Positions 21,346 to 34,059 of a DNA stretch of 64,000 nt are shown one piece after another. The stretch's first letter is position 1. Each line of letters begins with the position of its first letter. Source of the stretch: Amyelois transitella (lineage: Eukaryota > Arthropoda > Insecta > Lepidoptera > Pyralidae); the NCBI RefSeq assembly GCF_032362555.1, contig NC_083506.1, positions 5,193,501 to 5,257,500 on the forward strand, read 5' to 3'. A program made the translations under genes and the position numbers. Under the pieces are notes generated by a model. The model was not told where the DNA came from. It did not search any database and worked only from the letters and a program-made list of their open reading frames with translations.

Positions 21346-24300
21346 ATGAATTTTTATGTTTGTCTTGGATTTATATTTTTCATTCTAGAATTATGTCAGG
21401 GATCTGGCACAGATATAGCCTTAGATGCAAAAGCCAGTTTGTTACACCGCATAGATAGCTTAAATCTTTTAATATATACATGTCTTCTTACTCTTACTGT
21501 GCTAACTATTTGGGTGTTTAAACATAGACGTGTGAGCTGGATCCACGAGACTGGATTGGCCGTAATATATGGTAAGATAACCGATTTTCTACCGTGTTTT
21601 TCTGAACAAGAACGAAGTACCTACATCATTATTTTTATTATTTTATCATGTGATTTTCAAGGCCAATTTGATGATACTCTTTTTGTTACAATCATACTTT
21701 GGTTTTCCTCTACTTTTTTGTTTTTACACTTATATTCAACTTTAACTTGCCGTGTGGTTCACACCACCAATAGAAAAAATAATAGGACCACTCCATCTCT
21801 TTCCCATGGATGTCGTAAAAGGCGACTGAGGGGTAGGCTTATAAACTTGGGATTCTTCTTTTAGGCGATGGGCTAGCAACCTGTCACTATTTGAATCTCA
21901 ATTCTATCTTAAAGCCGAATAGCTGAATGTGGCCTATTAGTCTTTACAAGACTGTTGGCTCTGCCTACCCCGCAAGGGATATCGACGTGATTATATGTAT
22001 GTATGTATGTATTCAACTTTAAAGAGAGAAATTGAATCATAAGAACATCTAATAGGGTAATTGCGCTGGTTTGGCGTCCAGTTCTACTTTTCGTCCATTT
22101 CACTTTTAAACGCATATAAAAAGAATATAAACACACCTATGCACGCATGTTGCAACTTGTCATGATCCTTCATACTTAAGCAACAGTTCTAACAATCACA
22201 AAATCCAATTTGTCAAGTGAAAACTTCGAAAAAATTAAACTCAGTGGCCGGCATGTGTTCGTGTTGCGTAGACGTCATTGCCGATACAAAAAAAATAGCT
22301 GGTGCAGGAACACTCCGTGGTGGGTTTTATGACTATTTCACATAGATTGGGTAATATTTTGGCATGTAAGGATATTTAAGAGTATAACTAACATTATGTT
22401 CAGGTTATTTTACAATGTTTTTGTAGTAATCTTAGTAAAAGTTTGCGGACCAATACTGACATGCCTATTTTACCAATTATTTGGTATCCGTCCACGTGGA
22501 CGGAAACTAAAACAGCAAGCTAAATATTTGGAATGTTCATTTTACTTTTTCAGACCTATAAAAAAATATGTGTTTTCTTTAGATATGAACTTTATTGGCT
22601 ATTTGACAAGATATTTAGTTAACGTCCAATAATTTCTCAGTATTGCTTGTTTAAAAAAATGTTTAAATGGCATGGACGAAAACTAAACAGCAATTTTTTT
22701 TGTATTAGTTTTCGTCCATAATAGTGTGGAATCTACTTCTAACACATTTTCTTGTTAATTCGTACAGGTATTTCTAGTAGGTACTAAACTATGAAATTAA
22801 TTGTTATAGATGGATTCGGGGAAATAAAAAAAGCAGGAAATCTACTGATGAAGAATAAATATTTTTGTTGATTAAATAAAAGATTATAAAGACAGTTTTT
22901 ATTTAACATTGCATTTTTACTCTTTTTTACATATTGGACGGAAACTAGATCACACCAGGGCGAAAACCAAATTTTTTGGACGAAAACTAGTGAAATCTGC
23001 CATTTAACATTTAATTATTTATATAAAAAACAATGTAGTTATAATTAAAAGTTTCTTTATTTTTATCAAAAATAGACTATATGAGGTATTTAAACAAATA
23101 TGAGCTATTTTAATTAGGATACTTTATCATATTATTTTTACGTCTGAAAGCTAGCAACTCCGCTAATTGGACGAAAACCAGCGCAATCACCCTACTTTCA
23201 ATTATAACTCCTTATTTAAACTATTAAAACATGAGTTACTTGTCTGTTAAATAGGTACTCAAATGTGTTAACAGGTCTTATAGTAGGGGCAATAATAAGA
23301 TATGCAGGCACGACAAACCAAGTCACTCACATTGATGTGCACCCAGCACCAGACACCAAGTACAACTTGTCAGTGCCACCTGACATGCTGCGGTTCCATT
23401 TCCCAGACAAGATCCAGATCGCATCTGGCGGTAAGTGAATTTATATTGTCAATTTTACAAGTAAATAAGTATTTTTTTCCCAATAACTATTACACAATAA
23501 CAATCCCGATTGGGATAAGTCCACCATTGTACATATTTTTCTTAGATGATACACTTTACTAGATTGCTGAGGTACCTATCCTAAAATTAACCATTAAGTA
23601 CTCAATTTTACCATGATAACTTATTATGAATAGAAGGTAATTTTTTCCTTTAGCATTAGATTGTATCTATATTGTGCAAAATCAAATGTTATATTTACTA
23701 AATGAAATAAAAGTCTCAAGAAAACAAGAAACATAACCCAAGTGTGTTACCTACATACCTTACTTATTTATGAAAACTGACAAATATAACATAATGTTTC
23801 AAGTACAATCTACCATGGTACCTAACAACTATTTTTAACACTAATAAATAATTAGCTCACATTCATCATCTCAAATAACTTGTTTATTTTTTCAGAGGTT
23901 CCCATACCAAATAAAACCTATGCTTACAGCTTTAGGGGTGAGATAGTGAATGTGGAACAAAATGAAATAGATCTTAAAGCCACATTTGACCCAGAAATTT
24001 TCTTCAATATAATTTTACCTCCAATTATCTTTCATGCGGGGTATTGCTTGAAAAGGGTAAGTTTATTCATACCACTGATCATTGAATAAAACAAACTTTT
24101 AAAAATTTAGTGTACTTTAATTGTTTTCCCTTTTTTTTTCCAGAAATATTTCTTTCGTAACCTTGGTGCAATATTAACATTTGCAATGGTGGGCACAGCT
24201 TTATCGGCGTTAGTTATTGGATCTCTGATGTATGGCTGTGTGCAGTTGATGCCAGCTTCCTTGGCCTCCAGCTTCACATTTCTGGACACTCTGTACTTCG

Positions 24301-27300
24301 GTGCTCTCATCTCGCCAACTGATCCACTCACAGTATTAGCTATATTTTCCCAGTTAAAGGTAAGTTTTTGTTTCTCAGAAAATATCAGCACACAAAGCAA
24401 ATGAATAATCAGTCTAAAAGTAAGTTGTTTCTAAAATTGTAATTGGATTGCTTTTGCATTTATTTATCTTCTTCGGAATAAGGAAAATATTATCTATTTA
24501 CACATTTACACATTCTTATTACATTGATTTTAAATTTGTCAAATAAGTTTCGTTATCTTATCTAAAATCAGGGTAATTAAACTCATAAATTAAAGTAAAA
24601 AATATTAAGTAACCAAGAAAGCATACAACAATAATTATTCGGTATTGTACAAATGTTTAATTAGGTCACATTTACAACAAATAAAATATAACTAGGCATT
24701 AATTTTATTCTATTGGACATGAACTTGAACAGATAGACTTAACCTTCTGTACTATTTTAATGTTGTTTCTCAGACTATTATAATCCTGTCAATAATTAAA
24801 TTACATATTATCAGTACTATGAAACCACACTCATATAATAAAATGTATTGTTTTATCAATTGGTTCGTTTTCAGGTTGATGTTAATTTGTACGCCATGAT
24901 TTTCGGCGAGAGCGTTCTCAATGATGCTGTAGCATTAGTACTTAGCGGGTAAGATTTTTTTTTTTAATACATACAAACAGATAATCGCGTCTTATATTTA
25001 TTTACGGAGTAAATAGAGCCAAAAGTCTAGCATAAGCTGTGTGGCTTTATTATAAAATCGAGATCCAATTCATGTAAAAAAAATATTCTGTCCCACTTCA
25101 TTTCATGTGTTTGTTAACAATGAGGATAAATAGTAATGGTTGTATTAATTTAAAGTATTAATTAAATCAATACGTATTTATAACATTGCGAATGATAATT
25201 TGTATGTCAACGAGGACACCGAAATCCGGACAAATACAAATAGCTGTACCTATCGAACAAATACATTTTTAGATAATATACTCATCTAAAGATTGTTGTC
25301 ATTGGACAGTGATTTGACACTTTTCCAGCAAATTGTTTCATAGTTTTCATATGAATCATGACCGCGCTAAACATTACGCAATGACTACAAAATAACATGG
25401 ACCAGGCATGGCTAAAAAGTCACCTCAAATAATTTATAATGAATACATACATACAATCACGTTTAAATCTTGAAAAGACTGAAAGGCCACATTCAGCTGT
25501 TTGGTTTAAGAATACTAGTGTCAGGTTGCCCGGTCAGCCCATCGCCTACAAGAAGAATTCCAAGTTTATTAGCCTTTCCGTTAATTACTCTTAACATATG
25601 GAGCAGTCCCATTCTTAAATGTCGGGAAACACACGGCAATATTTTTTGACTTTAAATTTTGGAATATAAAAAGGGGTTCCTTTTTGTAGAATTCCGTACG
25701 TTTTCTCTTTTATATTCTTAACCTTAAGAAAGTTGAAACGATTGAATGGATATTCCACAACTCAGATTTAAGAAAGAACTATTGACATATCTAGTGCCTA
25801 ACACAAATATTATTTTTATTCCAGTGCTATACAAAATTACGAAAAACGGTACTCTAACGATGGTGGCTTTGAAATAACTGCTTTCTTGGCAGCCATTGGT
25901 GACTTCATCGGGATTTTCAGTCTCTCGCTACTTATCGGCGCTTTGATGGGCTGTCTGACAGCATTGATATCCTTTTAAGAAGTATAAAAATAGCTCAGTC
26001 ACATAATGCCAGGATTGCAATATCAAATGTGCTTTCATGTTAGGATAGATTAGATTTATTTTCAAAATTGGATACAAGGTAGGTATCACTTATTGACGTC
26101 AACATAACATTATATCCAAAGCGTATTTATTTTTAATATACATCGTGGACAAATGCACATTGTCCACATTAATGTTGTCGTCAGTGCCGGGCCGGCATTT
26201 CAAATTCAATTTCCTATCGAAAATAAGTTGATAAGATAATTGAAAAAACAAACAAGGAAACAAAATAAACGCCAGATATGCGACAACATACTGTCGTTAA
26301 GGAAATATTATCCAAAAATTGCCTGCCAGTAGGTATAGTGTCTCTTATTCGACTGCGGCACATCTAAAGAAAAAGGTCTAACACTAAACATCCCCCTTCT
26401 AGCGTTGTATCTGTTGCAACCTCGCCTTAATAGATACACGGGGTCTGCCTATAAACACAATCCTAGATTGGATAAGTCAAGTTTACACGAAGCGTCTCCC
26501 TTATTTTTTATTGACAGCCACGTCTGTGACACAGGAGGTCCAAGGTTCGAATCCCGGCCATGGCATGATAAGAAACGAACTTTCTCTGATGGGAATAGGT
26601 CTTGGATGTTTATGTTTATAAGTATTTATTATAAAATATAGTATCGTTGAGTTAGAATAGTAACACAAGACCGAACTTACTTGCTTCGAGGCTACCTCAA
26701 TCTGTGTAATCTGTCCCATATATATTTATATTCATGATACCACTGAACAATGCTGTGGCGACATTTCCATATTTTTTATCACTGATTGTTGTTGGTTGGA
26801 AGAGTGCAATATGTCCTTAACTGATATTCACATGACGAAGTTCACTCACGTGCGCGAATGGCCTCTGTTGGAGTCAGCGCTGTTTGTGCTCATGTCGTAC
26901 GCCGCTTTCCTGATAGCTGAAGTATGGGAATTAACAGGTAGATACGTTTTTATATAAGCTCTGAAATGAAATATATAAAATCATTCCTCTATCCCGAAGA
27001 GGTAGGAAGGGATTACATCATTCCACTTACCACGATACCTAGATAGTTCTCTCGTTTTATTCATTTTCATACTCTCTCTAAGCCGCTAGAGTTACGTCAA
27101 CACAAATAATAAGAGTATAAAGGTCATGGGAGCCCATAAGCCAATGCGTAGGGGTCTTGTCTACTGCAGAATCTGTGAAAATAATAGTCCTAATTTCTTG
27201 AAATAATTTATCGAATCCCCCAAATGGCAGTACATGTAGATAATATAAAATGTATCTCAGGTGTGTTGTCAATGCTACATACACCATAGTTTTATTTCAA

Positions 27301-30300
27301 CGGGAGTAAATAATATAATTTTTTAAGCAATGGTTTTGCCAAAAGTAAAGAGCTTATAAGATAGATTTCGTCCATGTAAAATTAAATACAGAATATTTTT
27401 TATGACACGACTATAAACATAAATTATCTCGCAAAATTATCCTTTTGTGACATGATTATAAACATAAATTGTCTTGGAAAAACCGCACTAGATAATAAAA
27501 ACGTGTTTAAAATATATCGATAGATAGCCACCTCCACTCATTCAAAGGTCATATCACTCTTTATCAATGAATCAACATAATTTAATCATATCTAGGTCGA
27601 AACAGAACCAGACGCACCAATGACTCAGTATCATTGATAGAAGTATGTATCAGGTTACGAGTTCCATTAAGTATTTTTACAAGTCTCGTAGTCTGAAGGG
27701 TCTATGTACATTAACCGTCTTTAAGAACTATTAATTGCATACTTACATACTCTATCGTCCGTTGGCGTTATTCCTTATAGCTTGTATTTTTATTCTTTGA
27801 ATCTCTTCAGCACATACATAAAAGTTACAATATAAACATAAGAAGGTACATAAACAAACCCAACTAATATTGTAAATGCGAAAGTTAGTTTATTTGTTTG
27901 TTTGTTACCACTTCACGGGTCTACTGAATTAATCTTCTTAAAAATTTTATAGATGGCGCAAAATTCTCGCGGAAGAAGCTGCGGGTAAAAGCTAGTAATG
28001 AAATAAAAAAGGATCATAAAATAGTTTATGATTTAATATTGTTTTACAGGCGTTGTGGCGGTGCTATTCTGCGGGATATGCCAAGCTCACTACACGTACA
28101 ACAACCTATCGTCGGACTCGCGCAACCGCACCAAGCAACTGTTCGAGTTGCTCAACTTTCTGGCGGAGAACTTCATATTCACATACATCGGCGTTTCAAT
28201 GTTCACCTTCCCAAAGCATCACTTCGATCCCTGGTTCATCATCGCCGGATTTGTATCCTTTTCTGTATTGAGCATTCATTTGCGCTCGAAAAATTATTTA
28301 TAAGTATTTTTTTCTTGCAAATTCATCGCTATACTGTTTTAAATAGGTGCCTGTTTTTAAAACTATTTATGATGTAAACAAATCAGAGTGGCATGAACAC
28401 TATGTCTAAAAAACACGTCTTTTCTCTCGCGGTATCAAATTGTTACCCTATCGCTTAATGAATAAAATCCCTAACGGACCTAAAAGCTTATCCCTTGTTT
28501 GACTTTTGAATTTCGCGTAAGATTATTAAAAAAAAGATTTCCTTAATCCCTGAATCAGGTGACTTCAACTCTCGGTCGGGCTGTGAACATTTATCCCTTA
28601 TCGTTCCTCTTAAATCTCGGACGAAAACCACCGATACCAATGAACTTCCAACACATGTTGTTTTTCTCTGGTAAGTAACACTGACTCGCCGAACTCCGTG
28701 ATAAATGACATTATCAGGAATTTTATTATTGTTGTGAATGGAGATGAAAACAAAATGTCCTCCAGTATAAAAAAGAGCTTATTTTCATATAGCAATAAAA
28801 ACTTTCTGGTACATTTTATCTCGCGGGGGCGACGAGTTTTTATGCCAGCTTTCATACAAAAGGAACAAATCTCTTTGCAATACCACCGCTTTCTGTCTTG
28901 AAAAATTTTTTGCTTTATAATAAAAATTTAAATATAAAAAATACTGTATTCAGGCCTCAGGGGAGCGATGTCGTTCGCCCTAGCTATTCGCAACACGGTA
29001 TCGGATGCCCGCCAAGCCATGTTGACAACCACGTCGCTCATCGTCATCGCCACGGTCGTCCTTCAAGGCGGCGCGGCGACACACGCGCTCGCTTATCTTC
29101 GTATACCCACCGGGTACGTAGCGGGCATCAATCCATAAAGAAAATATTTGTTTTTGTTTGTAACTCAAACACTACTATGCTTATATGAAATAAAAATTTA
29201 TGGTAGACATTGGCGAAACCTTCAAGAGTAACAAAGGCTACTTCTTCTAGTAATTCCCACTGAAGCGAAGCCCCCCGCAAAAGCTAGAATGCGAATACAT
29301 AAAATTACGCCTTTTTCCTGGCTAAGGGAAAGTTATAAATCAGAAGAAATCAGGCAGAATCTGTCAGATACTAAGTGATAACGTACAGCCTAAGCTACTG
29401 GTCGTGGGTAGGAGGAATTGACATTAAATGATTTATTTTTAGACAAGGACAAAACGACGAAAGCGACGCTCTGCCTTACCGCGACGTAAGAAGTGTAAGT
29501 ATTTTGTCATTTGCACATTACTGTTCTTTCTCATTTAATTTGCACTTTTACAGCTGTAGTAATTTTTACAATTAACTAGTAAAAAGTTTTCGAAATTTAA
29601 TCGAAATAATTTAAAAATATTAAATCGTGGTGGTGATAAATCACATTGTCTGTGTTGCTTTGTTTTACCCTATGTTATGTCTAAGCTAATATTATTTATA
29701 CTTTTGCTTAATTTCTCATTTAGATTTGATAAAATGCCGCTTATTTGACAAGCAGGCACTTCATCGTAAATACCAATCTGACCACAAGTAATTGCTCATT
29801 AGAATGTGCAAGTGATATTAGATATCATAACAAAATTTGCCTGCAACCATTAAATTCATACACACTGTTCGAACGAGTGTACCGACACCAAGAAGTGTTT
29901 GATTTGTAAATGAGAAGCTTAAGTTAGATTATTTACTAAATCAAGATGTAAATATAATTAACCCAATGTCATTCGTTCGGGTACAGTTGTTTGCATATAG
30001 AACTGCACAAAGTTAGGGAAAATGCTGCGCATGTAATTAATAACACATTGTTGTGGCAGCTGTACCAGGCCACGGACACTGGGGGATCGGTACGTACTGT
30101 ATAGACACGATAACGCACTATATGCCGCTTTATGTGTTAACTCATCACCCTTGACATCTTCATATATACAATTATTTTTTTGCTTTTGTAACTTTAAAAA
30201 TGGGAACTTTACAATTGAATATTTAAGTCCTTTTCATTTATCCAAAGCAGCTTTAAAATATCCATATGTTTTATGTTGGTGTCTTACCTGATAAAATACA

Positions 30301-32765
30301 ATAGATTTTTGGTCAATAGCCAAAAGGGCAGCGTTTTGCACAAGTGTTATAATCCCTCCTAACCTCACCTCAATGTTCGCGTTTTAGGACGACGCAAACA
30401 AAATTAGAACTTGTATTACTTTTACGTTGCAGAAAGGAATATAAGCATGACAAAAATCAATTTAAGATTAATAGCGCTAGCAAAATGGCAAGCACTAACA
30501 GTGTCTATAATACTAGTTTATGTATGGACCGTCATATGAATAAAGAAAATAATAGGAGACACGATATAACCATGTTTGTATACTAAAACATATTTGTTGT
30601 TCAGCCCGGAGACATAGGATTCGGGCTTCGAAATTTGGATTCCACGCAACCGGCCAGTTGCGACAGGGCGACAGTAAGACTAATAAATATCAATGCACGC
30701 ATTTTAATATAACAATAATTGCACGCGTACCATGTATGTATACTAACCGGTTGGGAATTGAAAAGACTATTTTCTAACAATTTTATTCCAGTGTATATAT
30801 TTTCATAATATTCTTTAATTAATGATTAATAAAGGAATTTAGGCCATGTTGGAATTCTGAAAAACATTTTTTGAATTCTTTAGTAACAGTTTTTTACTTG
30901 ATTGTACTTTCTGATGAAATTGTTAAAAATATTCTTTCCTATAATCATTGTAACACTTTTTAACAAGTATAATACAGTGCACAGAATGTACAAATTTTAA
31001 CAGCACTTTTGGCCACTTAAAACAAAATAGCATGTACTTATTATACTTGTTATAGGTATTTCCTTCCCAATCTTCAATATTTATTTGGTTCTTTTTGCTT
31101 TTCTTTTTTCAATATTTAGAACGGCCGCATGGTAGTTAAGTGGGACAAAGGAGATAGTGCAGTGGTTATGCCTTGGCAACTAAAATACGAAGTATGTATT
31201 ATAATAACATTCATTTAATTTAATACCATCTCACCTCTCATATTACTACATAATAATAAAGCAACGCATGTTACGCACGTGCAGCATGTACTTGTATATG
31301 GTTGTCGTCAAACTCCATATTTAGTTATGAATCAGTTATTTTACACTTAGAATTTAAATATAAAGCAATCATATTGAAATTAAAATTAAATCATAAACTT
31401 AATCTGAATTCACTAGCGACACAACGCGACACCACCCCTCCTCACCTTGTCGCGTAGAATTATTTATCGTTATCAAAATAAGGCAAAAAGAGTTCCTTCA
31501 TACATTTCCATACAAATCAAATCGGTCGCATGCGTCGGGAGTGAGTTCAAAACTTCGCAATTGATCGCTTTATGGTTTCGTAGGAGACGCCACGTGAAGG
31601 AGGGGAGAAAGCCCGCTTGGCCCGATTGTGGGGGGCAGTGGACTCCAAACTGCTGAAGCCGCTGCTGACACACGCGAGGCCCCCGCTCACAGACACCCTG
31701 CCCGGGTTCATGAGACCTATCGCCCGTGTACTCACAACCACACATCAATACACCCAAGGAGTAAGTACTTACTAAGTTAGTTGCATTTTCATTCTTTTAG
31801 GGTTCCGAAGACAAGTGACAAAAATGACAGCTATTTTAATCGGTAATAAATTAAATACTAATGAACCGATTGCACAACAACATTTTACAGTATGATTTAG
31901 AAATATGAAATTACTAAGGATCTCTCTATTCCATACAATATGTAACTGATGAACGAAAAATCTTTTTAATGGCATGGTGGTTGCTAAAACAGTTTTTTGA
32001 TGTTACTAATATTTTAATGCTCTGACTTTATCGAATAATTCAAAGTCAACTTTTCGAACGTACTCGGGCATCCATTCATTTATAAACTATATAATAAGGC
32101 TACTCAACCATACTTTCAATATATGTATTTGAAAAAATTATGAAGCTAAAATCCAATGGATAATTTAGGTTTTCATAGTTAATGAACTAAGTTCTAATAT
32201 AGCCTGTTCGCTTTCAGGACAACAACCTACGCAGAACAGACTCTGACTCGGACCTTTGCATCGACGAGCCTCAACCAGTGCCAACAAGTATTGACCCTCA
32301 GGTAAATATACTTAGGACAAAACTGTACCTGTATTCATATTGAAAACCTTCGTTTTTATAATTTTAATTTTGATTTGCTTTTTGAGTCTGTTTAGTTTTA
32401 AGTAAGGACAATCGCCTCGTTTTTCATAAAGCAGCATTAATTTTATTGAAAACTATATTACCTTTATAGAGTGACAGAAAAACAAAGTCTAATGATAAAC
32501 TGAAAAAGTATTATTGTACTTATCGAATTATGAAGCATTTACTCCCTTATTAAATAGAGTAAGATAAAATCGCAATTAAGAAAGGTATGTGTGTCAAAAT
32601 AATTTGATTGATGCAACATCAATAATACTGTTTTCCGTGCGATTGAAAAAAAGGAAATTTATGTATTATGTATGTAAGTATATTTGATTTCTGTTAAATA
32701 TATATATATTTCTGTTTTGGTTGCAGCTATCAATTAATGTTCGGAACGGATATGGGCATGTCTAA
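21346..32765 (+). CDS. Nhe8: Na+/H+ exchanger 8 (SLC9A8/NHE8-like), complete
   Basis: Seventeen exons: 21346-21571, 23275-23430, 23896-24056, 24144-24359, 24875-24948, 25825-25966, 26832-26937, 28050-28252, 28559-28670, 28954-29113, 29443-29494, 30060-30089, 30605-30673, 31120-31191, 31584-31760, 32218-32301 and 32727-32765. They give 692 residues and a TAA stop. A signal peptide ([19 protein letters not shown]) is followed by about 12 membrane segments. Exchanger motifs include [74 protein letters not shown] and [14 protein letters not shown]. The C-terminal [20 protein letters not shown] block is typical of NHE8. It should exchange Na+ or K+ for H+ in Golgi or endosomal membranes, or at the apical surface. 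Fifteen introns are GT-AG with standard U2-type sites; the introns after residues 325 and 428 are U12-type. Exons 12 and 13 are small, phase 0, and may be alternative. Confidence 0.95.
21748..22015 (+). repeat. SINE-like family A copy, near full length
   Basis: Starts GCCGTGTGGTTCACACCACC and ends GTGATTATATGTATGTATGT. It is in NHE8 intron 1, only about 40 bp upstream of a TIR element. Confidence 0.85.
22055..23192. mobile_element. TIR element with dispersed GGACGAAAACT motifs
   Basis: The ends are inverted repeats, GGGTAATTGCGCTGGTTTGG at 22055 and the complement of GGGTGATTGCGCTGGTTTTC ending at 23192. They are flanked by TA on each side, which fits a TA target duplication (Tc1/mariner-like or another TA-specific superfamily). 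Variants of GGACGAAAACT occur about eight times inside, in both orientations. No transposase is present. It occupies most of NHE8 intron 1. Confidence 0.7.
24968..25075 (-). repeat. SINE-like family A fragment
   Basis: Decayed inverted 3' portion with GCGTCTTATATTTATTTACG, GAGCCAAAAGTCTAG and TAAAATCGAGATCCAATTCA, just after NHE8 exon 5. Confidence 0.5.
25441..25648 (-). repeat. SINE-like family A copy
   Basis: Inverted, beginning with a CATACATACA tail and ending ACACACGGCA. Several internal deletions are present, including loss of most of the CCCCGCAAGG block. Confidence 0.65.
25967..26831 (+). other. U12-type AT-AC intron of NHE8
   Basis: The donor is ATATCCTTTT right after codon 325 (GCATTG|ATATCC). 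The acceptor side reads GTCCTTAACTGATATTCAC|ATG, with a consensus U12 branch site (TCCTTAAC, branch A about 11 nt before the end) and a terminal AC. Joining here restores the conserved reading [19 protein letters not shown]. Reading straight through gives a stop after ISF. A family-B SINE sits inside the intron. Confidence 0.92.
26512..26731 (+). repeat. tRNA-derived SINE (family B) in the AT-AC intron
   Basis: B box GGTTCGAATCCC is followed by GGCCATGGCATGATAAGAAA, ATATAGTATCGTTGAGTTAG and TCTGTGTAATCTGTCCCATA. It ends roughly 80 nt before the U12 branch site. Confidence 0.85.
27864..27996 (+). mobile_element. Short Helitron-like remnant
   Basis: Begins ACTAATATTGTAAATGCGAA and ends GAAGCTGCGGGTAAAAGCTAG before a T, the Helitron 3' rule. 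The 5' TC is not preserved. It lies just upstream of NHE8 exon 8. Confidence 0.5.
28253..28558 (+). other. U12-type GT-AG intron of NHE8
   Basis: The donor is GTATCCTTTT after codon 428. The acceptor region has TTCCTTAATCCCTGAATCAG, a consensus U12 branch site with the branch A about 12 nt before the AG. Joining restores [19 protein letters not shown]. It is only about 2.3 kb from the AT-AC intron of the same gene. Confidence 0.9.
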
Positions 32766-34059
32766 TCATTGTAGCGTTAGTGAATATCGGCTGTGATATA
32801 AATTGAATTAAGGTTTTAGCAAAAATTCATAGATGAAATATTTTGACATTGCACGCAGCAATTGTGGCCTGGACACGTGGACACGAGAATCTCGGTGGAA
32901 GGTATCACAGGAAGTAACATATAAAATGCTTTTAAAGACATCATGTTCTAAGCTATGTGTGCCACAGTTTGTATGTTTGTACGTATAGCTTCTGCACGGT
33001 CAGTGTTATTAAAAGGAAGAATTGTAAATATTTATTGATATATCAACGCCCAAAAAGGATTTTATGTTGGATGTGAATTTTCCTTTTAACTCAGCATAGC
33101 AGTGATGTTTACTAATACAATCGGCAAATGTTTTGCTATTTCATGGAAATGTGATATTTTTTTAAACAAGGACTGGAATCAAACTGTTATTGGGACTATA
33201 AATTTTTCAGTTGTCCTTCGTAAATATAGATATATTTGTTCTTTTTTTCAGTAACTAAACAGTGGACCATAAAAGCTCACTAAAATAGAACTAGTTATCA
33301 TAGAATTAGTTTAAATAATACTACCTACTTAAATAAATTGTAGTAGTATGTAGCGGAATATCATTTCTGATTATTATTATTTTCATCATAGCCTCGAATG
33401 ATCTGATGTTTGCGCTTTGCTGGACCTGCGATATATTTTAAATTTAACATTTTTACTTATTAAAAAAAATTGCGTCCATACAATGGTCAAAAGTATTCCT
33501 AATTTAATTAGATGACGATTTCTTGTTTGTTTTTGTTATAATATTTTATTTTTCGGAGTATAAATATATAGAGGTTTTTAAAACCGTCTGTTTGATGTGT
33601 ATTCCCTAAGAAAATTTTGAAATTCTACTTAATATTAGAAATAAGTAAGGTATAATCTATATGTTTCTGTCTCAATTCTATTTCTGGAGCTTTATAAATA
33701 GCTTTCTTGTATTTATAAACACGATGTTTTATTCTTTGTGGAAACTTCTCACAATGACAAAAAATGTTAAATGAAACTTAAGTTGTTCACATAAGTCTTT
33801 ATTAAAATATTTCCAGCATATTAGGACAGGCATAATTTCACAGGGTTTTTTTTATGTCAACATAATGTTTGTGGTTTGTAGTTTATACAAAAAAAATTGT
33901 ATACAAAATGTGAACATTGCGAGCGACTGTAATTTTGTTTATGCAATTATTAAATAAATTTTGAAATATTTTGCTTTTATTTACAATTGTGGCCTGCAAT
34001 AAAATGCTAATATTTCCTTTGACTAACATATAACAATAGAAAATTTAAAACAACTTATA
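32766..34059. other. Convergent 3' UTR region of NHE8 and MBLAC1
   Basis: No coding sequence is seen. Candidate polyadenylation signals for NHE8 are AATAAA at 33332-33337 and near 33952. A minus-strand signal for MBLAC1 (TTTATT on the plus strand) is near 33977, so the two transcripts may end within tens of bases of each other or overlap. Confidence 0.55.

Noticed and set aside
21572-21864. Continuation of NHE8 exon 1 frame to codon 172
   Set aside because: Frame runs through a consensus donor (GTAAGA) into a SINE; the conserved protein continues at 23275.
25967-25978. Apparent premature stop in NHE8 after ISF
   Set aside because: It is the start of a U12-type AT-AC intron. Splicing at ATATCC restores the conserved protein.
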